A DNA stretch of 64,000 bases, from assembly GCA_019096195.1 (NCBI GenBank), contig JAGTXK010000116.1, positions 37,454-101,453 on the forward strand, read 5' to 3'. This document shows positions 48,573-59,000 of this stretch, piece by piece (the stretch's first letter is position 1; the number at the start of each line of letters is the position of its first letter). A model generated the notes under the pieces. It was not told the DNA's origin and made no database searches. It saw nothing but the letters and a program-made list of their open reading frames with translations. This DNA is from Boletus sp. NGJ (taxonomy: Eukaryota > Basidiomycota > Agaricomycetes > Boletales > Boletaceae). Made by a program: the position numbers and the translations under genes.

Positions 48573-50352
48573 ATGCTCAGCGGACGTGTCCCTCGTATCC
48601 TGCTACACGCTAGACCAGCCCATCTGAGAGCATATGCATCCCCGTCTAGTTTCAAGCGCAAGTCCGGCATCCGCGACGGGGAAGGAGCACCAGATGTCCC
48701 CGGTGAACAACCAACAGCCAGGCGGAGGAGGGACACGGTACATCCTTCGTCTCAGCCTCTATCATCTCGCTGACAATCATTTATAGGCTTTCCTCCCGAT
48801 GCCCACTTCCCAGTTGACCCACCCGCTCTTTCAACCAGACCATCTCAGTCGCCTCACACTCCAGCCCTTCCATCCAGTAAGACAATCCCCTCCTCATTTC
48901 TCATCTTCCCTTTGCTTCTCTGCATCCTCACGCCTTTCTCCATCACGCCAGGAAACAATCACACCTGCAGTCGTCTCCCAAGCACTCAAATTCCCTCACA
49001 ACGACAAGGACCCCTTCCGCATATTTGGTCTCCCTCGGAATCTACTAGTCGAGGTCAGTTACGACGCCTTTGTTGTAAGAAAACACCCAATTGTTACCCT
49101 TTCAGTTCCGAATTCTTTCCACCCCATGTTCTGTAGTGCGCGACGTCACCATAGATGTCGTTAATAGACTCGACATCGCCGGTCAGGCATCGAGTGCCAA
49201 CCATCGGCTTGTTTTCAGTAAGTCAAAAAGTCTCTTACTGTTCATCATATCGACATTTCATCAGCCGGTGCTACGGGATGCGGGAAGAGCGTCTTGTTAC
49301 TTCAGGCGTTGCAGTACTGCCATACACGCGATTGGCTCGTTTTCTACTTCCCCCGAGGTGTGTCACATCCTTCGACCAAGGACGTTCTCTTTTGCTCATC
49401 CTTTCGACAGCTATAAGTCTCGTGAACTCTACAACGACATACGCTTACGACCCTCGTACACGCTTGTATCAACAGGCTGCTTTCGCGTTCCAGACTCTAC
49501 AACGCTTTTTGACCGTAAACAGCTACCGACTAGACCAGCTGAAAACGACGGTGGACGTCGAGCTGGAACGCAGAGCAACGATCCCAACAGGGACCCTGCT
49601 TTCCGACCTAGTGAGAGCAGGTATCAAGGAACGAGCCTTGGCGCCAACCATCTTGACAGCTTTGATGGAAGAACTACAGAAGCAAACTGAGTAAGGCCTT
49701 TACTTGCACGTATATACCCTGATCCCGGGGTTTCATACCTCTGACAGATTCCCTGTCCTGCTGGCTATCGATGATTTCCAGGCGATTTACTGCAAGACCA
49801 AGTACCGCGACCCTCACTTCTCCACCATCAAGCCTTACCATCTCTCAATCCCACGTATCCTTCTCGAATTTGCAAGCGGAAAACGACGATTTGTACGTTT
49901 TCTGCTCTCCTTATTTTGTTGGTGTGAATGTCGTTGATTTCTGTACAGGCGCGCGGTGCGGTTCTCGGGGCCCTCTCGACGACAAACATGGAGTTCCAGC
50001 TCGGCCTCGAACTCGCTGAGGCACTTGGTATCCCCCCTGTTTCGTACGGTGGAACCTACGTCAAGCGCTCTTCCATCTTGCAGAGTTACACACAAGGACT
50101 GGAACCCTTGGCTGTCCCCGACGCCTTAGCCGTCCAAGAAGCAATGGAAGTCTTTGACGTGTGGAGTAAAGAGAGTGCGATGCCTTCCGGTACGTCTACG
50201 TCATCTCTACGAGTGGGCGAAAGCGGTTTATGATCCTGATGTACGTGTTTATAGCACCGACTGACGAGCTGTTCTTGTCAAAATATAGCGAGTCATGCGG
50301 AAATGCGAGGGATTTCGTGTGGAAAGGACTCTTGGCGTCGCTGTCGACGTAA
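48573..50352 (+). CDS. RSM23: mitochondrial small-subunit ribosomal protein mS29 (DAP3/Rsm23)
   Basis: GTP/ATP-binding component of the mitochondrial small ribosomal subunit. Start MLSGRVPRILLHARPAHLRA is Arg-rich and lacks acidic residues, as expected for a mitochondrial presequence. Exons then give ITPAVVSQALKFPHNDKDPF, the P-loop AGATGCGKSVLLLQALQYC, RDWLVFYFPR, YAYDPRTRLYQQAAFAFQTL, the Walker-B-like PVLLAIDDFQAIY, YHLSIPRILLEFASGKRRF and the end RDFVWKGLLASLST at stop 50350. At least seven short introns. The P-loop and IDDFQAIY blocks are diagnostic of DAP3. Confidence 0.92.
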
Positions 50353-51567
50353 GCACAGCTCATCGGGTGGGATGCTTTGGCAGTAATAGACTAGCGTAGT
50401 GGAGAAGGATGTATGTTCCCCTCCCCTGGGTCAACGAGAACTAATGACAGCAGGATTGTGTCAAGTGTCTTCACCTGGTTTGGCTAGCATCAGACAACTC
50501 ACCAGCCTGCCCACGATTTGTTCGGTGCTCTATTCTGGTCCGGTGCACAGGGACGCCGTGCGGAGAGCATGCCACGAAATAATTTATCTGGATTCGGGGA
50601 AAAACAGTGAACGGTCTGAATCTTGACATTCATCGGAATAGAATCAATAGATGAAGACCTACGCACCTGTCCACACACCTATTTGGACTCGGCACATCCT
50701 GATGCGAGCCGTTTAACGAAAGAAAGAGGCCGGACTGCAGGCTGCTTTGGTCTCAGTTCGAACGAAGTAATACGCTGAAGTCGAGTCGCCAAGCATCTGA
50801 TGTAGATGCTTATGCTCACCGATAGCCCGTAGCCACGAACAGTGAGAAAACCGTAATGTGGTTCCGAAGTATCGCCTTCGGTAATGTATCTTGAAACGGG
50901 CGAGGTTCGACGTATCTAATACATTGGCTTTCCAGAATGCAAGACGTCAATGGAACCTGTCGACATTGAAACACAAATCACTGCCATCGCCTTCCTGAAG
51001 GTTGACCATGATGCCGCTAAGTGAATAGTATCGCCCTCTCCACCGAGCTTTCCAAGAGCTGCGGGCGGAGTGATCTGAGGCCACCGTTAGAATTGGTCAA
51101 AAATACAACTGCACCGGGAACATCTATGGTATTACAGGTCCTCTGCTGCTTCGAATGCTTCCCTGAAGAGTGCGCTGAGATCAAGGACCGAGTGTACTGC
51201 CAACTCCTTGCTGCATGCACAAATGTGGTTTGATCACCCAGCTCAATGAGGTGAGGATTCAAAAAGAGCCTGGAGAACAGCCAGCACTCAGATCTGACAT
51301 TATTCACACTGATTCATATTCTATGAGTGATGAGTGCTACGCTTTCTAAATTCTGACTTGCCTGCTGCATCAGTAAATTTACATGCATCTTATTCTGTCT
51401 TATTCAGCTTATTGACTTGCACAACATTTCCAAATCTGACACAAAGACAAATTCTAAGCCTTATTTTGTTGAAAAACATATTAGTTAGGTTGTAGTTGAT
51501 GTTTCTGATGTTCTGGAATGCATTATCATGATACTGAATATATTTTGTAATTTGACAAGCAGAATAA
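50353..51567. other. gene-poor transition region
   Basis: No gene recognised. A plus-strand frame at 51,021-51,233 and a minus-strand frame at 51,017-51,307 overlap and have no family motif. Base composition becomes AT-richer from about 51,300, which marks the change from gene-rich sequence to repeats. Confidence 0.45.
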
Positions 51568-51825
51568 CATCAGTAAAAACAGGACTAACTGTCCAGTAAC
51601 ATAGTGCTCATAGTGAGGGCCCAACTGGATAGTGGTTTGATAGTACTATGACAGTGTCTCATACTCTGTTCATAGTATGGCCATAGTCTGTCATAGTATG
51701 TATTCTCATAGTGTCTCATAGTATTCTCATAGTACTTTCATAGTGGTCATGGTATTCTCATAGTATCTCATAGTGTCTCATAATGTCTCATAGTATTCTC
51801 ATAGTACTTCCATAGTGGCTTAGCA

Positions 51826-51968
51826 ATCCAAATCCTAATCCTAATCCTAATTATAATCCAATTTCAAGCCAATTCTAATTTCAAATCCAATCAAATATTA
51901 ATTCTATTAATTCTAATTCTAATTCTAATCCCAGTCCCAATCCCAATCCCAATCCTAATCCTAATGAT
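51826..51968. repeat. degenerate TAATCC-type hexamer array
   Basis: Runs of CTAATC/AATCCT hexamers (telomere-like, equivalent to TTAGGA rather than TTAGGG on the other strand), with diverged units such as TTCTAA and CCAATC in the middle. Confidence 0.75.
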
Positions 51969-52149
51969 TTACAAAGTGAAGTGTTGACTTCGTGTAATGA
52001 GTAGAGAAGAATAAAATTAAGAAACAAGAGGGTGTGGGAATGTTTTTGAAGTCTGGCTTGTTTATATAAGAATGGTGGCACAAACATTGGCAAACAATGT
52101 CCGCTTTTTTAACACTGAGTGTGGGAAAATGGACTTGGATATTTTTTTT

Positions 52150-52400
52150 GAGTGTAGGTCTACACTTTTGGTACACATTGTGACTACACTTTTACTACAC
52201 TTTGGTGCGCATTTTTGGTACACTTTTGGTACACTTTGTTTGCTACACTGTACTACACTCTGCTACACTTTTGTTTGCTTTTTTTTACTACACTCTGTTT
52301 GCTACACTGTACTACACTCTTTCCTATACTTTTTGTACAACATTTGACTACACATTTGACTACACTTTTTGTGCACTTTTTGACCACACATTTTGTATGC
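52150..52400. repeat. TACACT-rich tandem degenerate array
   Basis: Repeated TACACTTTT, GGTACACTTT and GCTACACTGTACTACACT units with variable spacers make up this T-rich core between the inverted arms. Open frames through it are products of the repeat. Confidence 0.75.
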
Positions 52401-52407
52401 TTTTGAT

Positions 52408-52436
52408 TTAGGATTAGGATTAGGATTAGGATTAGC
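52408..52436. repeat. GGATTA hexamer array, inverted relative to 51,826-51,968
   Basis: About four perfect GGATTA units in the opposite orientation to the left array. Confidence 0.85.
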
Positions 52437-52679
52437 TTAAAATTACTACTATGACTATGACTACTATGAATGTACTATGTATGCTATGAAATGCTATGAA
52501 TGCTATGATACTATGATACTATGATACTATGAACACTATGGATATACTATGGATACTATGAATACACTTTCAATACTATGATACTATGAACACTATGAGT
52601 TATCTATGAAACTACTATGACTACTATGAAACTACTATGGCACTATGAGCACTATGATGAAATCCTGTATTTACTGATG

Positions 52680-53491
52680 AAGCCAGATTGAGATGCATGT
52701 ACTAAATTTAGAGCCAGAATGGTATTGACTGTTTGAAAAGTAGCTAATGAAAATGTTCATATTTGTCCTTTGGAGATCCTGTTTGGCTTCATGGCTGGCT
52801 GTGAAGACAGAGATTGAACAAATCAAACCTTGCTCCCACTTACTATGTACAAACCATGCCAACTCAGCTTTTGCAGGTTGTTTATCCAGACAATCAGTCT
52901 TATGGACAATGAAGAGGGTATACCTTTTTCCCTCCCTTTCACGACTTGTGGGGAGACCTATCCTTCGACTCCTCAGAGATGACATGGGGAAGCTTCCTCA
53001 TAGGAGCACACCTGTTACTTGGCACTTCTGACACTGCCTTTTAAGGCGGTAAAGGGCCATCTGCAAGATCCCAGATCTCTCCAATGGCTATCCCCTCTAT
53101 CCTGTGTTCCCTTCATTTCCTGATTTACCCTTTACCTATGCTTCATGTCAAACACTGCCTCCTCAGCTATGCTCTCTTATACATAGCCTGTATTCCATCA
53201 CTCCCAGCCTCATTCCCAATTTGGTTCCCATTTCTCTTTATGGTAACTCTGCTTATGCCTGCCCTAAAGGGGCAAAGCCCTATATATAGTTAGCCAATCT
53301 CCCTTGTATCTCCCTAACCTTGATCTATACCACTTTCTGTGTAATCTACCAAACTCTCAGTTCCACTTCACTTCAGGTGTCTACACCCACCCTGGAAGTG
53401 ATTACCATAGTGCTCGTGATCTTGTTTCTAATCACATCACACTTGTGTGGCATCCTCACCACCATCTCATATGCTTAACCAGTGGCAACAC
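52680..53491. other. repeat-derived flank, possibly a solo or broken LTR of an older element
   Basis: No gene. A stretch from about 53,029 (TGACACTGCC...) through a TATATATAG sequence near 53,281 to the insertion point at 53,491 is LTR-like: pyrimidine-rich, TATA-bearing, beginning TG and ending CA. Sequence on the far side of the intact retrotransposon (from 60,631) looks like the leader of a different retroelement, so the younger element may have inserted into this one. Weakly supported. Confidence 0.3.
53487..53491. repeat. target-site duplication, left copy AACAC
   Basis: AACAC directly precedes the 5' LTR and the same five bases follow the 3' LTR at 60626-60630. Confidence 0.85.
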
Positions 53492-53839
53492 TGAAACAAT
53501 TTCTTTTTATTCATCATAGTTAGCTAACACTTAATGAACCCACGAACGATTACATAGTTATCTTGTGCCCAGGCCCTATGCCCAGACCATACGTCATACA
53601 TTAGTCAGACTACGTCACAACCCGATACCCCTAAAACAGTCTAGACCCCACTATGTCACTCTACGTCATAGAGAACATTCTAGTAGCTTCCACGACTGAC
53701 CCTAAACTGGTCCATGCATTTCTCTACGTATATATAAAGTAGTGTACCAACACCTGTATTCTTTAGTCTTGGAATTCCTTTTCTCTCCTGTGGATAGTGC
53801 ACTTGCGCCCCTAAGGATATTAAGGTCTTTTTCCTTTCA
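53492..53839 (+). repeat. 5' LTR
   Basis: Begins TGAAACAATTTC and ends CCTTTCA; same length as the 3' LTR with 12 substitutions and no indels. A TATATAA box at 53731-53737 precedes the likely transcript start near 53765. Confidence 0.95.
53731..53776 (+). promoter_or_regulatory. LTR TATA box and putative self-primer at transcript 5' end
   Basis: TATATAA (53731-53737) lies 34 bp upstream of AGTCTTGGAATT (53765-53776), which is the exact reverse complement of the first 12 nt after the LTR. If transcription starts at 53765, the RNA 5' end can anneal to the primer site. The start site is inferred from spacing. Confidence 0.7.
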
Positions 53840-53851
53840 AATTCCAAGACT
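53840..53851 (+). other. primer-binding site, self-complementary type
   Basis: AATTCCAAGACT begins at the first base after the 5' LTR and is perfectly complementary to AGTCTTGGAATT inside the LTR. No match to a common tRNA 3' end (TGG followed by an acceptor stem) is visible at this position. Confidence 0.75.
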
Positions 53852-54681
53852 ATTACCTTGTCCCCGGGCTCTTCGCCTCTGGACATTTCCTCCCATCTAC
53901 ACCGCTTTTTGCCTAGTAGAGCAAACTTTTTGCTCTCTAGTACCGCTCTCGCCTTCGATTCCAACACTCCCCGCATTTAGCTCCGGAGGAATCACGACTC
54001 TCCGTTAGCGCCACGCGTAATCCCTGCTTATTACAGAGGTTGCAAGCGTGGAGTTCTGTTGCAACTGTGAGCGAAGATAAGGAGTTAGGAGTCACTTTCC
54101 CCATCCCTCCATCCACTTTCCGAGCATGTGGGCTCTTCACCGCCGCTCACCCCATACCGGACCCCAGGTTTAGGGGAACCTGCTGGTGCACGTGAAGCAC
54201 TCGAGTAGAGCACTTGTCGAAGCGCTCGTCTATATGCCTGTCCAGCGTAACAAATTAGGATAACATTGCTATCGGGCATAGTGCACTAGCCCCGCTTCTC
54301 TGGTGGTTGTCGACCAGAGCATACGTTGGTCCTACGATAGTGTACCCGGGTTCGCGTGATCACCCGCAACGTCACATAGCTATGATAAGGGGGTTTATCT
54401 CGCCTTCCTCCCGTGTAGCACCTTCCTGAAGTAAGGAAGTTATCCTCCAGTTCCCTCTTTCGACTCTCCCACTTCTCGACAGTGCGCGGTCTTTCCCGCC
54501 GTCTTCTTTTTAAAGCTGCCTTCGGATACTCCCTGCCCCTACAACATTTTCCGCCGACGATACGTCTGGGTGCACCCAGATTACTGCTTCGTTGTCCATA
54601 CCACTCTCACAACTTACTCCACGCACACCCACCATCTCTGCACCATCACTCGTCTTGCAGAACTTGCCGGACTGTGACGAG
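53852..54681 (+). other. retrotransposon leader, non-coding
   Basis: About 830 nt between the primer site and the first gag ATG. It contains a short hairpin (AGAGCAAA / TTTGCTCT, about 53,916-53,935) and several tiny upstream frames. A role in packaging or translation control is possible but unsupported. Confidence 0.5.
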
Positions 54682-56097
54682 ATGACCACCATTCCCAACC
54701 TGTACTCACGCCCCGCCTCCGCGGCCCCTGCACCAGGCAGCTTCAGGGACCTGGCCAACCAGGCAGCCGCTCAGGGCCTTCCAACCCTCCAGCTGGCCCA
54801 ACCAGCCCCACAACTCCCCGTCACAACGCACCTACAGCAGGAGGTTGCCCAGTACAACCTCCACCAGTCAGTACTCCGGTACAACATCTGGCGCCAGGCG
54901 TTCGCGGCAGATCCAGAAGTGGCTGGACCGCCGCCCCCAATTGAGGTACCCTGCGTGGACCCTCCCACTCTAGCAGACCCCATGCTAACCTCCCTGAGAC
55001 AAGCCATCCGGGTCAACATACCATTGCCCGTGAGAACACCCCGGGTCCATCCTCTCTACCCGTCACAGGCCCTTCCTCCCTCCCACCCGCTGCCGTCCCC
55101 ACCGTTGCCCCACTCCCACTCGAATTCACCTGGGCTCCCGAGGCCTGCAGCATGTGGTTTTCCCCCTATGTCCCTGAAACTAGGGAAGAGCCTTGTGGCT
55201 AAGCCCGAGCACTACGATGGGAATAAAGAAAAATTCGTGCAATGGTGGCGCATGATGACCTTGTACCTCAGTGGCTTCGAAATGGTCCCCACCGACCGTC
55301 AAAAAATCTTAATTACCCTTTCATACATGTGCGGCAACAATGCAGCTGGGCGCTTCTCCGACTTACTCACTGAAGGCGACGCTTACGCCGCGGTGAGCTT
55401 TGAATTCTTCACAGACAAGTTGAAGAAGACTTTCCAACCAGCCGGCCTTGTCAGGATAGCCGAACAGAAACTCTTTTCCCTCCGGCAGGGGAAGGAGACT
55501 GTTGAGGATTACTTTACTCGGCTCTATCAACTGGCTATAGAGGCAAAATTCGATGTGCGAATCAACGGTCGGACGATCATAAATCAGATCCGCCACCAAG
55601 CTCAGAATGACTTGGTGGAATATGTAGAAAGGTACAAACCGGATCTCATCGATAGCACCGACGTCCGCGAATGGGAAGCCGCCCTCGTACGGGCAGAGGA
55701 AGTACTCGGTGCCATCGCAAAGTGCAAGAAGGCCTCCTCCGTCTACGCGACGGGCCCTACCTACAACCCACGATTCGTACCACACCCCCGCTACGCACCA
55801 CCTGCCGCACCGCCCCCCTTGATGCCCACAGTGCGTCCACATTCTCAGCAGACCGGGACCTTCCCTGGACAAGGTGCTCCCATGGAGCTTGACAAGGCAC
55901 GCGCAGCTGGGCTGTGCAGAAAATGTAGGAAACCATGGCTGTGTGCTAACCACCCTCCCCGCCCTCGCCCACAGGTGAGAAGCATCATGGTGAACGGACA
56001 AGAGGTTTCGCCAGAGATATTTGCAACTATACGAGCAATGATGGACTCAGCCGAGGCTTCCAAAGAGGAGCCTGTAGTGTATGCCCCTGATGAATGA
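54682..56097 (+). CDS. retrotransposon Gag protein
   Basis: Structural capsid protein, 471 residues from the first in-frame ATG (MTTIPNLYSRPASAAP); an earlier in-frame TTG at 54592 is not used here. The N-terminus is Pro/Ala/Gln-rich. The capsid-like Retrotrans_gag core reads FVQWWRMMTLYLSGFEM, FSDLLTEGDAYAAVSFEFF, LFSLRQGKETVEDYFTRLY. Near the C-terminus there is a single zinc-knuckle-like CRKCRKPWLCANH with spacing CX2CX5CX2H, unlike the usual CX2CX4HX4C. The stop TGA (56095-56097) overlaps the ATG of the pol frame (ATGA). No internal stops, in contrast to pol. Confidence 0.9.
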   Translation: MTTIPNLYSRPASAAPAPGSFRDLANQAAAQGLPTLQLAQPAPQLPVTTHLQQEVAQYNLHQSVLRYNIWRQAFAADPEVAGPPPPIEVPCVDPPTLADPMLTSLRQAIRVNIPLPVRTPRVHPLYPSQALPPSHPLPSPPLPHSHSNSPGLPRPAACGFPPMSLKLGKSLVAKPEHYDGNKEKFVQWWRMMTLYLSGFEMVPTDRQKILITLSYMCGNNAAGRFSDLLTEGDAYAAVSFEFFTDKLKKTFQPAGLVRIAEQKLFSLRQGKETVEDYFTRLYQLAIEAKFDVRINGRTIINQIRHQAQNDLVEYVERYKPDLIDSTDVREWEAALVRAEEVLGAIAKCKKASSVYATGPTYNPRFVPHPRYAPPAAPPPLMPTVRPHSQQTGTFPGQGAPMELDKARAAGLCRKCRKPWLCANHPPRPRPQVRSIMVNGQEVSPEIFATIRAMMDSAEASKEEPVVYAPDE

Positions 56098-59000
56098 GAA
56101 GAGTCGGGTTTTCAATCTGTACAGTAGATACCAGTCGCCCTACTGTACTAACTAAGTCATTGTCACAAAATCGATTTTCTGTATTGGACATTGATGAGAC
56201 TGAAACGAAAAACCGAGTAAATCTCCCCGGCACACCACTGGTAAAAAATATAACCATCATGCCACGAAAGGTAAAGTTCACGCTGTCAGTAAAACGAGAC
56301 AACGGACTGAATGACGCCGACACCATTCCTCGCAAACATCCAAAGGAAGCACGAAAGGAAGAGATGTCCTCTTGCTCTTGGTTGAATACGTTGGACCCCT
56401 GGTCCATACGTTGGATGAAGGCTCAGGTGGAAAACATGGATGTAGAACGAAGCATCCACCACCTCAAGTCCTTCGTCCATGACACCAGAGCAATCGAAGT
56501 GTCTCGGGACCTCGTGCAAGACCTCTGAAAACTCTCGAACGAAGATGCGTACTGGGTCCTCCACGACCTACAACACACACCTAAGTTCTGAAAAGCATCC
56601 CCCCGAGCAACAAAGAGGAACTCGCTAGAGATCCCCGTCAAGATAACCCTCGCAAACTGTCAGACAGCCGAAGTCAAAGTGCTAATCGACTCGGGCTGTA
56701 CGGGATCTTCTATACATGAGGACTTTGTAGCTAAAAAGGGGGTATCCACTCACTCCCTCCCCCGTCCCCTCACCGTATACAACGCTGACAGCACACCAAA
56801 CGCCGGAGGCAAAGTAGAAAAATTTGTGATACTTGAACTCCAGGTACACGACCACAAAGAACAATTGGCCCTCGCAGTAACAAACCTCGGGCTGAACATG
56901 ATATTCCTCGGTCATGACTGGCTGAAAACTCATAACCCAGCCATCAACTGGAAAATGGGTAGGATCTCCTTTCGCTGTAAGGGAGACCACATCACGAACA
57001 ACGTGGACGAGGAGGAGGACGAAATGGATGTAGACTACATGCCCTCACAAGGCGATCGCTTATTCGAGCTCGATGTAGTAGAATACATGAGGAATCGAAA
57101 CGTCGCGACAGAAGTAGCGATTAAAGACTACGTTCAGAAAAAGAAGAAAACCTTCGAGGAAGCCGCCCCAAAATACATCCATGAGTTCAAGGATGTCTTC
57201 AACAAAGAGAGCTTCGACGCCCTACCCCTGAGATGCCCTTGGGATCATGCCATCAAGCTCCTCCCAGGAAACCACGAAGTGGACTGCAAGGTCTACCCAC
57301 TAAACCCCGGTAAACAGAAAGAGCTCAATGCTTTCCTCGAAGAAAACTTAAAGTCCGGGAGGATACGACCCTCCAAATCCCCCTTTGCATTGGCATTCTT
57401 CTTTATCAAAAAGAAAGACGGACACCTCCGCCCTGTACAAGACTACCGCAAACTAAATGCGGTAACAAAGAGAAACCGCTACCCGCTCCCCCTTATCAAC
57501 GAATTGGTCAACAAACTCAAATTGGCCAAATACTACACCAAGTTCGATGTGAGATGGGGGTACAACAATGTACGAATGGCCGAGGGAGACGAATGGAAGG
57601 CAGCCTTCTGAACCAACCGCAGACTATTCGAGCCGCTTGTGATGTTCTTCGGACTCACCAATTCCCCAGCGACGTTTCAAACCATGATGAACACGCTGTT
57701 CAAGAATTTGGTAGACCGAGGCGTAGTGGTCGCCTACATAGACAATATCATGATATTCACGCAGACGCTTGAAGAGCACCGAAAAGTAGTATGAGAAGTG
57801 CTACAAATCCTGAGGGACGCCCACCTCTACCTACGTCACGACAAATGCGACTTTGAGGTTCAAGAAACCGAATTCCTCGGACTTATTGTCGCACAAGACA
57901 AGGTGAGGATGGACGATAAGAAAGTGGAGGCCATCAAAAGCTGGCCAGCCCCCACCTCAAAAAAGATGCTAAGAGGATTCCTAGGATTCCTCAACTTCTA
58001 CCAACGATTTGTAAAGAACTTCGCCATGATTGCACGTCCCCTAAACATGCTCACGTCGGTGAAGAAAGCTTTCAAGTGGACGATGGCTTGCCAAGAAGCC
58101 TTCCAAACCCTCAAAAACACCATCTCCTCCGCCCCAGCACTGGCCATGCCAACCGACAATGACCCCTACTGCATCAAAACTGATGGTTCTGGCATTGGCA
58201 TTGGTGCTATCCTCTCCCAACGACATGACGGTGTATAGCACCCCGTCGCCTTCATTTCCCGTTCCCTCAACGACGCTGAGCGGAACTACCACGCAGCCGA
58301 CCTGGAAATGCTCGCCATCATGTTCGCACTCAACGAATGGTGTCAGTACCTCCTCGAGGCTGCACACCCAATCGAGATCTGGATGGATCACAAGAACCTC
58401 GAGTTCTTCCGTAAACTCCAGGATCTCACACGCCGCCAGGCCCATTGGCAACAGATACTACAGGAATACCACGTAGTCATCAGCCACCGACCTGGCAAAA
58501 CGAACCCAGCCGACCCTCTGTCCCGGAGGCCAGACTTTGAAAAGGGGGTGACATCCAATAACACCGCACAGACACTACTCCCCGACACCCTTTTTTCACC
58601 TCCCCCCTCACCAACCTCCACCATGGTCTCTCTCAAAGCCATCACACCTGCAAGCACACTCACAAGAATCATCAAAATGCAGTATAAACTCGAGCAGTTC
58701 GCTAAAGAGGGCCTGGAAAAAGAGGGTTCACACTGGACTCGCAAGGAAGGACTCGTCCATTGGAAATCGCTCGTGTACATGCCGAACGATGCGAAACTCC
58801 GAGAAGACATCCTAATCGCAAACCATGATCACCCGATCGCCGGCCATCCTGGTATCCGATGAACGCATGACTTAATCATGAGCGAATACTACTGGCCGTC
58901 CCTATGGAGAGACGTGGAGTCATACATAAAAGGCTGTGATGTCTGCCAGAAGGTTAAAGCCAAAACCTCGGCAATCAATACTCCACTCCACCCGAATGAA

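Larger units (their letters stand above)
51568..52679. repeat. foldback structure of simple repeats with inverted arms
   Basis: The left end (about 51,568-51,616) carries CATCAGTAAAAACAGGA followed by CATAGTGCTCATAGTG. The right end (52,641-52,679), read on the other strand, gives CATCAGTAAATACAGGA followed by CATAGTGCTCATAGTG. Inside, CATAGT-type repeats (about 51,600-51,820) and TAATCC repeats on the left are mirrored by GGATTA and ACTATG repeats (about 52,408-52,640) on the right, around a TACACT-rich core. No coding capacity is evident. A foldback or MITE-like element is the simplest reading. Confidence 0.65.

Noticed and set aside
52202-52411. Open frames with repeated YTLF/TTLF residues
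   Set aside because: They arise only from the TACACT tandem repeat and have no start context or splice structure.
51568-52679. CRISPR-like array
   Set aside because: The repeats are short, degenerate hexamers without regular spacers, and the window is eukaryotic.
52671-52985. Minus-strand 104-codon frame resembling a possible transposase remnant
   Set aside because: No conserved transposase motif could be identified; it overlaps the end of the foldback arm, so no claim is made.
58236-58238. Stop codons in pol considered as programmed readthrough sites
   Set aside because: There are eight, scattered through several domains, and they fit random C/G transitions; a catalytic Asp is also lost.
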